Part shown: positions 26,309 through 40,900 of the stretch, piece by piece
How positions within the stretch are numbered: position 1 is the stretch's first letter
Layout: each line of letters begins with the position of its first letter
NCBI GenBank assembly: GCA_964035795.1
Contig: OZ038322.1
Location: 18,454,674-18,518,673, forward strand
Reading direction: 5' to 3'
Origin: Pterobdella sp. o SKG-2022
Taxonomy: Eukaryota; Annelida; Clitellata; Hirudinida; Piscicolidae
Length of the DNA stretch: 64,000 bases
The notes under the pieces: generated by a model
The model's database searches: none
Seen by the model: only the letters and a program-made list of their open reading frames with translations
What the model was told of the DNA's origin: nothing
Program-made: the position numbers and the translations under genes

Positions 26309-29300
26309 TCAGTAAAGTCCACATCCTCTAAGGTTATTTGCAATGATAACGTCAGTTACAGCATCAAATACGAATTGGATGTTGTTCGTGTCTGTGGCAC
26401 AAGTCTGGTGGCAATAAACCTGCAAGAAAAAAATAAGTTTCCATCTATTAAACATGTTCTCTGTAATATGCTTTTTTTTGACATATAGTTCATCAAAAAA
26501 CATAATTATGCTTTAGAGATCCATATTGATATGTTGAATCCTTTCAACGATTTTTTCAAACCGTTGAGAAAAACTTCGTTACTTAGTAAAACTCAATAAA
26601 ACCATCGTCTTCAAACCACCCAAATCGAAGTTTATATTAAAGAAAGTTTTCACATAATACATAAAACCTCTCAACATATTATGAAATATTAAAGTTCAAA
26701 ATTTTAATTATTAAGCCTTTTAAAAGACCTCTTTAGAGGTACTTTTGTTTTTAGCTTCAAACTGGGCCTGAATGTAAGAGGCTGCCTCGTTGTACGTTTG
26801 CTTTCCTGGGGTAAATGTGGTATTTGAATTAAGATAAGTAGTTGTATATGTTATATGACGGTATATACTTAAATGGTTTCTTATAGAGGTTTCAATTTCT
26901 GCTAAAAGTGTGAACACTTGATTGAGTTAATGAAATAATTTGTTTACAACTTGGATGCTAAAACTTTGATTCATAATTTATTAAACGAATTTTTTTACTT
27001 GTAAATGAAAATTTTGTTTTTTTTTCTTTGAATATGTGATTCCGAAGAAAATTTTTTTTTGTATAACAGTAATAAACTCTATATAATATTCTCTCAATAT
27101 ATATATATATGGTAAAAATGAAACATTTCTATGCTATTAATGGCTCTTTAGTTCTCAGTCCCTGTCATGCCTCCCAAGCATACATAGTGGATTCTCTGTC
27201 ACCACTTTTTTATATATAGTCATTCAAGTATTATTGTCTTTCTCTTCTCTTCATCTGCCTTACATGGATTTCACATGATGATGGTTGGTAGTCGGCTCGT
27301 ATAGCTCAGCTGGTAAGGTTATAGACTAATACTGGGTTCAATCCCGTGTGGGCCATAGTTAAATTTTTAGCAAGCGCCTTGATCTATGAAGAAAAACGCT
27401 TCATAAATACTAGCTTACATTACATGGTTCAATCGTATACGTGGTAAGTATGCATTCTTCGCAAATAGTCTTTTTCTTCTACAAAAAAATCGTGTTAGAG
27501 ATGTTCTGTTAAGTTCCTCGTGATAATTTATCATATGCGTAATTGCTTTTTTCAGTTTTCCTTGTCCATGGTTAGTATATATTTACCTTTTCTCTATATT
27601 CCACACACCAGTTTGTTGAGCTTATACACTATTTCTCATTTTCCTTTATATGACGCGTTTTAGGTTATTTATATCAATTTCCTCAGCTCATTTTTTTTTC
27701 ACCCTTTTTTATCCATTTTTGACAGATTTAGCTTTTGCATAATGATATAGTAATGGTTAGGTAAACATGAACGTCGAATCTAGTGGGAGTATTGAGATAA
27801 TTATATTTGTATACCTGCGTACTCTGGAAAGCAAATGTTGAGAGGGGATTTGACAATTTTGTTTTCAAAAAGGTCTTTTTTGTTGAGGAAGAGAATGATA
27901 GATGTATCTGTGAACCACTTGTTGTTGCAAATGGAATCGAATAACTTCAAGCTTTCTTGCATACGATTCTGAAAGTTTTTTAACATTTTCATAATAGAAT
28001 TTTGGAATTTTTAGCTTTATAAAAGTGAATAAAAAAATAATTTTTGTTATCTTATTTAAAACAAGTTTTTTTGATAGCTATACATACCATTTTTAGGTAA
28101 CTAATATAGTTTCACTAAAGATAAAAAACTAATTCTTTTTTTCAATTTCACAATTGAAATATTTATAGCCAAAAAATACATTGTAGTTTCAACAAAATAA
28201 AATTTAAAAGCTTCAAGTGGAATGAATGTAATGAAGATATAGCATACTTGTGGTTGTTTATATATATATCGATTAAACCCTGAGTCATGAAGCAATGAGA
28301 TTGATAGTTAAAGATTCTCACTAAATATATGCTCAACACAATGATTCAATATAGTGAAAAGTATTCTACAAAAACGTTAGTATATTTAATAGCATAAATA
28401 TTGTTCAAGTTAATTTATAGATGAATATAATTTCAGAAGACTAGTAAGTTTATTGAGATACGAAGCTTTTCGTTAACAACGTAACATTTCAATCTTAATA
28501 AACTTACTAGTGTTTTGAAATTATATTCATTTCACGGTTTGGCTTTAGAAAAAATCATTAATTTATAGAAATATTCAATTTTTATATGGTGTATCCTATA
28601 TACTAAATAGAATTTTAAAAATTAATTCCAACAGGATATATTTGAAATATCAATTAAAATTATAAAACTTAAATTAATTAGCTACAACGTACTGTAGTTT
28701 CGTCTTCGTGAAGTACTTGGTCGTACTCACTCATGGCTACACAGAAGATAATGGCGGTAACATCTTCAAAACAATGTATCCACTTTTTTCGTTCGGATCT
28801 TTGGCCTCCCACGTCGAATAATCTGCGGGAAAGAGATAAAAATTTGGAAAGTTGAAATTGAAAATCATATTGGTAGGTAGATTTTTGTTTTAAACATTAA
28901 TTTATTGAAAAGATGTCAGTTTTAATTAGAAGTTAAATTTTTAAATGGGAATATTCATAGGAAAGTCTGATGATAAGTAATAAAATTCTTATTGTGATGT
29001 ACGCTTAGCATAAAATATCTTATAGTTCGAAATTACCAACTTGAAAGTTCAGCTCTTAATTCATAATTAGATAAGGTTTATTGTATCAGATATAAAACTT
29101 AGATATGATAAAATTTTAAATTATTGTTTTTTTGCAAAAAAATTTGTAATAAAACTATTTATTTTGTTTATTTTTTATTTTTAATAGCTTTTATAACAAA
29201 AAGTTTTGCTAAATACACACATTTGAAAGATGTATAAGCCCATAACCATGAAAATAACTGCCATACAACTTCATTTGTAGTTTTGAAACTGTTAGCATTT

Positions 29301-32300
29301 TATATGATAGTAAAGACGAATGATGAGCATAAGAACTTTCTCTAAAAAGTCCCAATTGTTGATTCATTATTTTCATTCACGGTATAGTTTTGCATTATGT
29401 TTACTTGAAATTGAGATTCTTGAAATGGAAGTGGACTTCAACGATGCCTGTTGTCTTAACTCTCGTCCTCAAAATATCTTGAGCTGTGGGCATGTAGTCT
29501 TTGTGGCCCAGCCTCTCCAGGTCGTCGAGGAAACTGTGGTTTTGTATGAATGGATAATATTGTAGGTGAGTTGATTAGAAGAATGAGAATCATACACAAA
29601 CTTTAAAATCAATTTTGATATTTTCACCAAAAGAAAACGAAGTTTTTTGTACAAAAAAGTGTTTCTTTAAATAGTGTTATAATCAGGATTGATAAAATTT
29701 ATACTGTATCGATGTGTTTATTGCTTGTAGTTTTTAGGGAAGATTTTGTTTACTGTAATTCGTAAATACGTTATCGGGTCCTATCAAAAAGTCGTTATAG
29801 GAAGCTACTTCAAAAAACTTAATCACTTCCAAAAATATTCATAATTGTCTGGCTTATTCTCCATTCCTTAGTTGAATAAATTATTTTTAACATAGAACTA
29901 ACATAATAAGCTGTTATAATTATTAGTATAACTCATGATTTCCATTAAAAACTGAACCTCTAAAGATATTTTTCCATGTTTTTGTTAAAAATTTTTTATC
30001 GAAATACTAGCATAATCTTAAAAGAACTTTTTTCATAACAATTTTTTCGAACTCTGAGCAAAGAATGTTGAGTTTGTTAATAGATGAATTCATACTTATC
30101 AACAGCACACGCTTAATGACATTATAAAACATACTCAACGTAACAATTTCTCAACTTAATTTAGCTCCAAAACCTAAAAATTTCAAAAATTTTTGATAAA
30201 TGTAGGCTAAACAAATTAATTTTGCTATGTGCTTGATGTTTTCTTAGCAAAACTGTTTGTTTCATGTCTCTAGCTTATATAATGTATTGTGCATAAACAT
30301 CTTTAATGATTTGCTTAGTGTAGTTTTAGACTGTGTTAATCGAATATCTCAGATATTTATATTCTATTAATAATTTGTTGAGTGGTGAAACTATAAAGTA
30401 ATGAACACACTGAGTAGGAGAGAAGCTTGAAGTGTTTTCAAAGGTCTTTTTAAAAACTCAAAACAAAAGCAAAATTATGTTTTTTTAAGATTAAGTTTGT
30501 TAGTTTTGTTTCGAAAATTTTCTCAATAGCTCTTAACAATAGTAATTTTCAGATTCCAGTATAATCCTTGAATCACGCAAAGAAGAATTCTGCTCTGTAA
30601 AGTTCAACTATGTATGAGTTTTTAAATGCTTTCAAAGATACTTTCAACTCGACCATGAAGCAATGAAATTATGAATTTAAAACCTCCAAGGTTGAAACCA
30701 AGTAATTTATTCCAGTACGAAATTGGCAGAAAGATAAACTCTTTAGAAATCTTTGATTCATAAATTCCAACAAAACAAATTTTACAATCGGTATGTTGGT
30801 AGCTTTTCGTCTAGATTTATAAGATATTAATTCATTAATAATTTTTTTATTTATCTTCCGAAGGCAAATTGTTTCGATTTCTTCGTTAAATAATGCAAAA
30901 ATGTTAAATTTATTACTGTTATTTACGATAGCTTTTCAAAAACATTAGCATAAACATTTCAAAAGCAATTATTTGTTTTTCCTCTCAGTCTTTTTCAGAC
31001 AAATGCATTTCGTAATATACTGTCTACCATTTTTTTGTTTTTTACCATTTTCTTATTTTTAAGGTGTAGATACTAGTTTTAAAATATTTTTCATTGTCCA
31101 TATTAATTTATAATTAAAGAAATGTGTGTACGACAATCGCATATAAAACCAAGCAATTTAAAAGCTGCTCAAATTTCTTGGAAATTACCAAATTATGTGG
31201 TTTTACATAACAGTTGAGGCCTTTATGCATTCAGGTAACCTTTCTTGCGTTGTTGACACCGTTTCAACTTAACAATTCTTTATACACTGTTTATCGCGTG
31301 AATTCGACTTTAATGCAAATACAGGAATGGATTCGTAGCCTTTATAACTTTAATGAAAAACAAGATTGAAATGTGACTATCATCATGTGCATCTTATTTT
31401 AACCCTGATTCGAAGCCTTAAAAAGATATGCATAATTGAAGTGCTTACATAGAAAATGATTGTTTATAGTTTTTTACTCGTTTTAAACAACTTTAAAATG
31501 AAAGTTTTTAAAGAAATTAATTTCTACATTTCCTACAGGTTTAATCTTATAAAACGTTTATAAAAGCAGAAGCAGCAGAAAGAATTGGAATTTCAAAAAT
31601 TCTATTAAATCATGTATTTTTAAACCAACTGAAAATTTCCAAATTTTTTTTTAATAGCATTTTTCAAACCATAGAAATTTGATCAATATAACTTCACTGT
31701 TTATTTCATATGAAATCTCACAAGAACCATTCTGATTTTTGAACTTGAATATTTTCTATTAAACGCTCAAATCAAAAGTAAAAGGACAGAATTATGACAG
31801 TAATTAAAAAAAATTATATACATCTGATAAAAGTGGTTTAGAAACTAAGTAATAGAAATTTTTTTGACTTTGCTTTATGGAAGATGAAAAGATTTAGTTA
31901 TCCCCCAATAGAAGTCTGGAGTCAAAAGTATGAATCAGAGGCTGGGTTGATGAATTATGTTGAAACGAAGTAAAATGAATAGTTTCAAAGAAGAAGCTAG
32001 ACAAATTAACATCACGTTTTGCAGATAGATTGCAAAATTGAAATAGTTGTGACTCAATTGAAACCAAAAGCTTTTTTCTTAAATAAGCTTTAATTTTATA
32101 ATTTTATTTTTCCAATTTCAAAAGTAAGAGCATATAACGTGGCGATATGCTAAAAACTAGAAAAAAACCTAAATTTTAGAGATAAAATTTTTGTAAATGC
32201 AAAAATATTTAAACATAAAAGCATCGATTAAAGGGAATCACTGCGATAAACATCGGGTTTTTGCCTAATCCTTAGTGGTCACCGGAAGTATGATCTCATC

Positions 32301-35300
32301 TCTACTGGTGAACTGATTAGAAGATAGTACATGCGAAATGCTCGAAGTTCGTCTCAATCTTTGTATCTTTAAAGCTACATGAAGTTCATTATGGAAGTTC
32401 AAAACTTAAATATCTAGCTTTACTGAAAAAGATTGTGATCTGTAGATGACAATGTATAAATTCACGTTGGAAAATGCAAAAAAAATAGCAAACTATTTAA
32501 TACAACTCAAATAACATATTAAGGTTTCTTATAATGTGAAAATTAATTATCATGAAAAATAACAGTACGATAAACAACTTTAAACCAACTATTTTGCCGA
32601 ATCATTGAGTTGGTACTCATTCGATCGGTTGAAACACTCTTGAACACCACTATCCTGCCATAGTCGATGCATGGCTTGCAGTAGTTCTTCTGTGAAAGGC
32701 TCCGTATCTTCCATGCGAGAAATCACATCCAACACCAGCTTAGCATCCGACTGATGAAGATATATTTTAAATTAATAAAAGATGAAAACTGAGTATTTGT
32801 ATATAGTGATTATTTTTTTTATAAAATATTTTTTGAAAAGTAGATTTAAGTTTAGAAGATTTATTTCGAAATTATCCGCTTAACTATAAAAATTTCTGGT
32901 CTTCCATCTTTTTTAATTTTTCTTGATTGCTGTGTTTTCCAATTTTCAAAAAATAAGCTTATAAAAATTAAATTTATAAATAAAATTTTCAACAAAAATA
33001 GACTGTGTCTATAAAAAGCAAGATTCGTTTCTTTTCATTTTCTTAGTATTTACAGATTTTCATTCGCCATATTTGAAATAATCTAAAGTGAATTTTGAAA
33101 AGCATTTGATAGTTTGACCATTTCAATGCTGAAGTAACAACGCCAAAACCAATAAAACATCGTTAGACGAAGATAAAAGCATTTCAAGTGTTGCTCACAA
33201 AACTACAAAGACTATCTCTATCACTACCAATCAGAAATCTTCTCATCAAACAATTTTATGTTATTTATTAGTTTATATTCATTTCTTTTTGCTTTTTATA
33301 TATTTTTCAAACTCTTTTATAATTACTTCTACTGGTATTTCTTTCTTGAAATGTTTCGTAGATGAATTGTGTAAAGTGAAAATTGATATTAGTGTAAAGA
33401 GATCGGCAAATTAGCTATAGTTTGCAATTCTCAGAAAAGGATAATTGTTACTACAAACATGGGCATTTTGTTTACAGAAGTATGTATGTGAGAAATTTAT
33501 GCTTTTAGTTGCAAAAAATTTTTTTGTTCTTTTCTGAATAGAAGAATGATTAACCAATTTGCTTATGGAATCTTGATTTTTCTTTGTGAATTTTTGAATT
33601 CTTATTATTTAAAAGAAAGGAATTTTAGAGATTGTTTAAATATCTTTTTCAAAATTATTTGAATTTAATTCAAATTGTTCGAATTTTAAATAAATGTTTT
33701 AAAAAGATAATCAGTCTAAGCTCATAGAACGATTGTATCTAAAACAACTTTTTCTGTAGTTAATAGAACATAAAAAGTTAAATACATTGAAATATTTTGT
33801 GAAATGACTCAATAATTTCAAGAAAAAAAAACTGAAAACTCAATTTTGTTTTAGGATTGGCTCTATAAAAAAATCTAAAATACGAGAAAAAATATTGAAT
33901 ATCAAAGTTGAAAGTATGATAAAAGCAATGTATGAGCATTGTAGCCTTGTAGATAGCTTTGATCAGTTGTACGAATCACTTAAATAGCATCTTAACCTTT
34001 TATTACAGTTATTTATTAATGTATTTGTGAAATTGTTTTTGTCTCGTTCATCTTCTACACTATCAACCAAATAAACAAAATAAATTTTTTCAATACCTTT
34101 AAATTTAAATGAGGCATAAATCTTTGAAAACCTATTTCTTAAATCACTCCAACCTCTCTATCGGGACTGCCAAAGTCGATTTTGAGTGTGTTCATGGCTC
34201 GGATAATGGCCACTAAAGATTGTATGGTGTTGCTGTAGACCACTGGCTTAAACTGTTTGTTGTCTTCGGTTGTGAAACCACCCTCATGAATGATTCTGAA
34301 ATTTCAATGTGAATTATTTCATATATTATATTTTGTTTAATGATTTTCATGATTCTCTATTGAATACTTCAATAAAAAAGATTTTTAATCAACTCTTATC
34401 CGATGTTACCCTCGAAGACACCACCCTTACCACAATCTCAAGAGCTAAGTTTTGGAATTCTACATTAGTTCCAATTACGTACTTTTTAGTTTTTATCATC
34501 ATTCAATCAATGAATACAAGTATTTTTTTTCAGCACGGGTTTGAATGTCTATAGTTTTTTTAGGCTTAACTACTGAAATTCATTATTTCACTGTGTTAAA
34601 AATTTTTTTTTTGTCACTTTCTTATCATTTCAAAATCATGGCTTTAAAACTGCTTTTCAGGTTGAATACTTTCCTTCATCTCACGCTTTCTTTTATAGGT
34701 TCCACTAATTCCCAGTTGCTCAAAAAAAACAGTTTAAACTTAGAAGCCTACTTTAAAAATCAACCCATGTGAATGCAAAAGCTCCTTTTTATCAGACAGA
34801 CTCAAGGGTCTATCAGGTTTTTGAACTCTGGTTTGTAGGTTCAGCAACCTGATTTTTTCTAATTTTTTGAACACTGCATTTCAGTTTTTGTTATGAAATT
34901 TTTTTTCACTCATCCTTAGTTTTTCAGCTTTTTTTAACATTTCTTCAAGCATGTCTAAACACATTAGTATGACCACATCTTTTAGTTTTAGACCTCCGTC
35001 TACGCAAAAACACTGTTTGCAAACTGTTTGTTTTAAAAATATATAAATGAGTAAAACTTAATAAATGCGTTTGAAATTTTAGCACGCGTGCCGAGATAAC
35101 ACTTTTGAAAAAATAAATAGATAAATGGTGCGTGTATGAATGCTCTGTGAATATTGTTTCCACAAATTAAAGTCACGTAGGTTTACATGTTACTAGGTGT
35201 GCAAAAATGTATTTGCTAGCTTCAAGGTGTTTGTATTTTAGTTTTATTCAAGTTTCACAATTACAGAAATAATATTCAGTTATTGATTTGATTGAAAAAA

Positions 35301-37945
35301 GTTTCTAAATAATCAAATTTTTTTGTAACGTTTTTTTCTAACCTTTTGGCCCAAATAAAAGGTTAACGGGTCATAGATAAAAGCTGAAGTTATCAATACA
35401 AAACTCTTGCATGGGTGAAAATAGTTGCTTTCAATTTTTTTTCAAATTCGTTAAAAATTTTTTTTGAAACAGAAAAAATATTTTCTTCAAGTTGAACTTA
35501 CAGTACTAGCTATAATTTATATTTTATGTACTGTATAAATTTACTGTATATATTTTTATATACTTTACAAATACACATACCGAAGTATGAAACGTATGCT
35601 CAGTTATTTACTATAGTATAAGCTCACTTTACTTAAGAAGCTTCTTAGTTCGCTAAAAGTTGTACACTCTGCATTAACAAAGAGAAAAAGATTCTTTAAT
35701 GAAACTTAAAATTTTAAAAGCAACACTAGATATTCATTCTAACAGTGAATAAGTGAAAACAAATTTTTTTAATTTATAAAAAAATCCAATCTCTCTACAA
35801 TTGTGTGTAGTTGTACTGATATTATAATGATACCTCATTTGTTTCACTATGGTGCTTTTTCCTGACTCACCAGCTCCTGTTATTGAATATAATGTTTAAA
35901 GATCATTATAAACTTCTTCTTGGTTCATTATTTTGAAATTCTTTTCATCTTCTTGTAAATTTGATTTATATTTATAGTTTTCAATCTTTTTATAATATAA
36001 TTTGTCTGTTTAAATTTTTTGCTAAAACTTTCATTAGAATAAAAATATGAGTGTAGATTTAACACTTTTTATATATAATCCTCGTAATTGAGCATTAATA
36101 GTCATTAAAATTTTGCAAATATTTTCAAAAACAAGTTTCTGTTAATAAAAAAAAATAAATGGCAGTTCAAAGAAGTACGAAGGTAATATTCACAGAAAAA
36201 ACCGAGAAGTAAAAAGTGCACTTACAGCTTTAAAATGGTTGAAATGTAGTAAAGAATTAGAATGTATAAATGGAATCACAAGGAATATCAAGTGCATTCG
36301 ATGGAAAAACTGAGGTAAACATTTTCGAGCTCGGTCTATGAAGCTTAATAGAAAATCGAATTATCAATAAGTGGCAAGTATCTCTAATGTTAAGATAATT
36401 TATAAAATTTGAACAACTGAAAAACAACTATATCTTTTTAGTTAATTGCTTAATAATTTTGAAGAAAGGTTTAAAAGGAGTGGAGAGGAAAATACCTTGT
36501 GTACTTGATAGCGTAAATAACAACTCTGTGCAGAGATATAAGGCTGTATGAATTTTTTATGCACACTTGTAACATTTTGCATGAAAATAATTTAATTATA
36601 TTTGTTTAATACAATTTTTAAAACTAAGTTTTTGTCATTTAAAAGTTTTTTAATATTTAACTAAAAAACTGGGGTATTTTTTTTTCAAGACAGTTTTAAT
36701 TACTATTTAACCTTTGGTTGTTAAAACAATAGATTAAGTTCAGAATTAAAACACATTTTTTAAAAAGTTCATAACTCGAATTATTTCAAGTTTTTTGGTC
36801 AAATGGTGATTAAGTTCATTATTAACACCAAAACAATTCACTTTTTGTACAACATTATGTCTAAATAGTTTGGTTTTCATATAAACTTCATAGAGTTTTA
36901 ACAGTTATACGTAAAAAAAGTTTCTATCTCAATAAACTAAGAATATAAAAAAAACCGTAGTCTTTAAAATTATTATTATTATTTCATTTCATAAACCTCA
37001 GCCAGAACTAACTGGTAGACTTTTGCAATAAATTCTTTGAAACAAAAATTTTCGTCGAATAAGGTTTAAATACTGTCACTTTGAAAAACGTATTTTATAC
37101 TTTTAGTGAGTTTTTTTTTAAATTTTGAACTTCAATATAAAGCATTTTATGGCTACAGTTCTCAACTATGATTTTGCTAATTCCAAATGTATCATAAATC
37201 CTTTTTTCTTAATTTGTGTCAAAACTAGATTGCAACTTACAATTCAAAAAATATTTTGTTTCTAACATATTTGAAGAACGTTTGAAAAACTACAGAAACG
37301 CGTGTCTACCGAAGGAGAATTTCGGCATGAAATCTTTAAAAAGATTGTAAAAAAATTATTACTTAATCTTAAGATTTTTACTATTGATTGTGTGCTTAAT
37401 TATAATTCTTGTCACAGATCATATACAATCTCTAGAAATATTTTTTTTTTTCGATGCAAATTTTTTCAGAGAATCTTTATATGATATCAATTTATATTTC
37501 AACACGCGTTTCCTTCAGCAAAACATGTTACCATTTTTAAAAGGTATCGACCATGTGGTGTGAGAAGATACATTCGGGTGTTCGTATTATATGCGGAAGA
37601 TTTTTCAATTTGCGAACTAAAATGTCGAAAATTGTTTTAGCTATCAATTATTGATTTTCAAATTGTTCATAATGTATATTACTTAAGTTTGTATGTAGTA
37701 AAAAATTTCAATTACTTGAAAAACATTGAAAGTTTTATACATAGTTTTGTTTAAAAATAATCATTAAATTTATAAAAACTATTATGACAAAATTTGCATG
37801 AAATAACACATTGACTTGAAATCTAACCTAGCAATAAAAGCTTGATGTCTTTGGCGGCAGCCAAGCCGTCTTCGCGAAGACTCTTTTCAATTGCTTTGGT
37901 ACGTTCTAAAGCATGTCTGTCTTCTACACTCATTGAGCAACCCAT
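26309..37945 (-). CDS. GNAO1: Heterotrimeric G protein alpha-o subunit (Go alpha), complete, 9 exons
   Basis: Membrane-anchored GTPase that couples seven-transmembrane receptors to effectors and releases G-beta-gamma; abundant in neurons in other animals. Exons (minus): 37828-37945, 35834-35876, 34154-34295, 32590-32750, 29405-29533, 28693-28822, 27815-27968, 26729-26805, 26309-26419. They total 1065 nt, 354 aa, in phase throughout. Seen: MGCSMS start (Gly2 myristoylation, Cys3 palmitoylation), P-loop [17 protein letters not shown] with the cholera-toxin Arg, switch [18 protein letters not shown], and the C-terminus [10 protein letters not shown]. That tail, with the pertussis-toxin Cys at -4, is diagnostic of Go rather than Gi (which ends CGLF). 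The first exons of 118 and 43 nt are the sizes of the vertebrate gene. Introns are up to about 3 kb and carry repeats. Gene symbol is by orthology. Confidence 0.96.
27293..27428 (+). mobile_element. tRNA-derived SINE
   Basis: A tRNA-like head with A box TAGCTCAGCTGG (27302-27313) and B box GGTTCAATCCC (27335-27345), ending GTGTGGGCCA. The anticodon arm between the boxes is shortened, so this is not a working tRNA gene. The body has AAGCGCCTTGATC and AAACGCTTCATAA segments and a CTTACATTACATGG tail shared with 24144-24276. It lies antisense in the G-alpha-o intron between exons 26729-26805 and 27815-27968. Confidence 0.65.
28421..28530. mobile_element. Small hairpin (MITE-like) element
   Basis: 110 nt with two imperfect inverted arms of about 38 nt, beginning ATGAATATAATTTCAGAAGA and ending with its approximate inverse, each containing ACTAGTAAGTTTATT or its complement. 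Ends differ from the other MITE family in the window. It lies in a G-alpha-o intron. Confidence 0.6.
29534..32589. other. Long G-alpha-o intron; nothing else supported
   Basis: About 3 kb of AT-rich intron. A slightly GC-richer patch at about 32225-32400 may be an old repeat but has no recognisable feature. No exon of another gene was seen on either strand. Confidence 0.5.
35877..37827. other. First intron of G-alpha-o; nothing else supported
   Basis: About 1.95 kb of AT-rich sequence between the start exon and the 43-nt P-loop exon. No second start exon or repeat was recognised. Confidence 0.5.
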
Positions 37946-40900
37946 GGCGTTTTGTTGTTATGTTACACACGGTTGAATTAGTACTTTCGTATTACGATTT
38001 TTAACAATGTAAAGCGTTAAAGAGATGAATCTAGATTTAATTAAGTTGGTTTAGTTATTTTTAACTATTAATTAGAACGCAGTGAATTTTTCTGATAGTA
38101 TCAGTGTTTAGCTTGTTTTATCTTTGAGGTTTTGAAAGAATTAATTGAAATTTTAAAAAAGTAATATGGGTTTGTGAGACCAGGTTCAAATGTGAAATAT
38201 TATAGTGCCAATTTCAAAATATTCTTTTTCATATGATACTTTCGTGTTTTTGTATGTCTTTGATTTTGATACTATCTGCAGTTTTTGACCTGTTTCAAAT
38301 TTTTTTATATCTTTCTAAATATTTGTATGAAGTGGAATCTTTATGACTGCTTTCAAAGTTCTGCTGTAGGTAATATAAAACTTCCTTAATAGTTAATAAA
38401 TTCTGCCTTTTTTCTTCGTTTTTCAAATGTTTATAATTTTTGGTCCAATTTTGACTTTTCTTTTATTTATGAAAGTTGTTTATCCATTGTTTTTACAGTC
38501 GTTTCAACGTTTTTGGCTTCAATGCAAAAGGTCGTGTTAAACTGGAAATGTTAATTCATTAAATTAATTTTTCAAATATGTTTAAATTTGAAATATACAT
38601 TATCAAATACCTAAGTAATAAATATATGAGCGAATCAATTATTAAATCACAAAGAAATCACTAGTGAATATATTCAACTAAATTTGTCGCTGAACTTTAA
38701 TTTCAAATTTCAATACTGAATTCATGCATATGTTAACAAAACATTGTTTCAATTGGCTAATAGTATAGTTTTTTTATTAGTTTTTTAAATTCAGTCTTAG
38801 ACTGTTAGTTAGGAAGTTGAAATCACTAATTGAAACCATCAAAATGTAATAGTTTTATAGAAGCTACAACGCACAAGTTGTGATTTAATTGCTCTATAGC
38901 TGCGTATCATGAAAGGCATTGAAAGAAAATTGTATGGAGTTGAGATAAAATTTTGAAAGCAAACATAAAATAAGCATCTGTATCAGTTTATTATTCAAAT
39001 ATTTCTATTATAACTTTCCAGTATTTTAGGCTTGCGAAGTAGAAGTATGAATGTAAATAATTTTGTCAAAAAAATGTTATTTGTTGTTCTGAAAATTATT
39101 TCTACATGGAATTTATGCAAATATTATCAAGTGCTCGTTGAAAAATAGCTTTTGATAGAACTAAATTTCAAACTTTTAAACGAGAAAATCAGGAAGTGCA
39201 GTTGTAATAGTAAGTATAATATCCTTCTTATGTTAATCTATAGAAACATTTTGAGGCTGTGAGGGTGCTGGTGTGCATGGTTATCTGAATCATTTATTTA
39301 ATGCTGAACAAGCGATTTCGAAGTGATTTCAATTATAAATGAAAATGTATAAACGTGCTACTTAAATTGTTATCCATTTTAATATTTTTATAATTATTTC
39401 TTCAGACTTGTTTACTAGTCGCTCTTTTTCTCACCAGGCTCCACGTCTGTGGAATTCACTTTCTTCCAACTTGCGCTCATCGCCTTCTCTCATGAAATTT
39501 CGCAAACTTTTGAAAACTCACTTACACCATAAACATCTCCAGTCATAATCTCTTACAAAACTTGAACGCCTCTGAAGCAATCTTGAATTGATAACTGTGC
39601 GCTATAAAAATCTTAATAATAATAATAACAACGGAGTTAAAACATTTGTTTAGTTATTTTAAAACTTGTAAAATACTGACCTCAAACAAGTCGAAAATAA
39701 AATTTTGTCGATGTTACTTCATAAAAACTAAACGTGAAACCTTTCAAGCTTGAAAAAAATTTGTTAAAATGCCTTGAAAATGTGTTAGAAACAAACCAAC
39801 CAGCATAAAAATTACGTTAGTCGAAATTGGTATTGATTGAAGCAATTTAAAGTACTTTGTTTCATGCACAAACCACATAAAGCTTAAACTACACTCAGTG
39901 AGTCTTTCGGGCATACGAAACTCCAGTTACATATAAATGAACTCTCAATCAATATGGTATTTTTCCTTGCCATATATTCATACTTCTTATAACAATATTT
40001 TGATACGTTAAAAACTTTGTGCGTACAGATCATAAATGCACGTTGCTGGCATATGTTGAAAATTCTTGGAGCTTATAGTTCGTTTAAAAAATTATTTCAT
40101 GTCTTCATAACTTTTAAGTTTTTATTTAAATTTTTTTAAATAAAAATTTTTTAAAATTTTATTGGGCTTTTAGTTATTTTTTTTTTTTTATCTAAAACAT
40201 ATCTTAGTCATGATTTTCGAATCAATTTCGGTCGATGCAACTTCAAATTAGTCTTACAGGTATATTGAAAACTCGTTTTTAGCCCACTCAAATTATTGCC
40301 AATTGACGAAAAATTTTTTAATTTATTCTTAAATTATTCATTCTATTAATATCTTGCCATCAGAGTAACTTTCAAGTCCATATAAAAATCAACACCTAAC
40401 TAAAAAATATCATGAAAATATTTTGCTTGGTTTATAAATCATATTTTTAAAATTAATTTGTAGAGTTTTTAAAACAAGCTCTACACAAAATGACTTTGTA
40501 TTGATTTTCCAAGACTTTATCTAGTACCGATTTTTTTCATAACTTATTATCAATGAACAATTTTAAACTTCATTTTAAAATCAAATAGATTATGATCTTT
40601 AGCGTCTACATGTCTTTGAAACATGGTGTTAGACGCTCAAAGAAAAGGCTTAGGAGAAAGGTGAAATGGATTGAACATAGTTGATAATGATTTTATTAAC
40701 GTTGGACCATCACATGAATTAAACAACGTTGTTAAAAGTTACAAGTTGAACACACAACGCTACAAACATCGACTATTTAATGCATTAAAACTACACCTTA
40801 ACTATGAATAAGTAATAATTCAAAACTTTTGAAGTAATTATAATAGTAATTTATTTTGTTTGAATATAAATTTCTATAACCTTTGTGAAAACCTAACTTA

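Noticed and set aside
27293..27365. tRNA gene
   Set aside because: A and B boxes are present but the segment between them is too short for a normal anticodon arm, and the tail matches a SINE family.
34309..34772. Two plus-strand ORFs in a G-alpha-o intron
   Set aside because: Antisense to the gene, A/T-driven composition, no start context or domain.
40675..40811. 45-codon plus-strand open stretch ending RLFNALKLHLNYE
   Set aside because: Looks coding-like but no ATG, no clear family and no linked exons; could be a transposon scrap.
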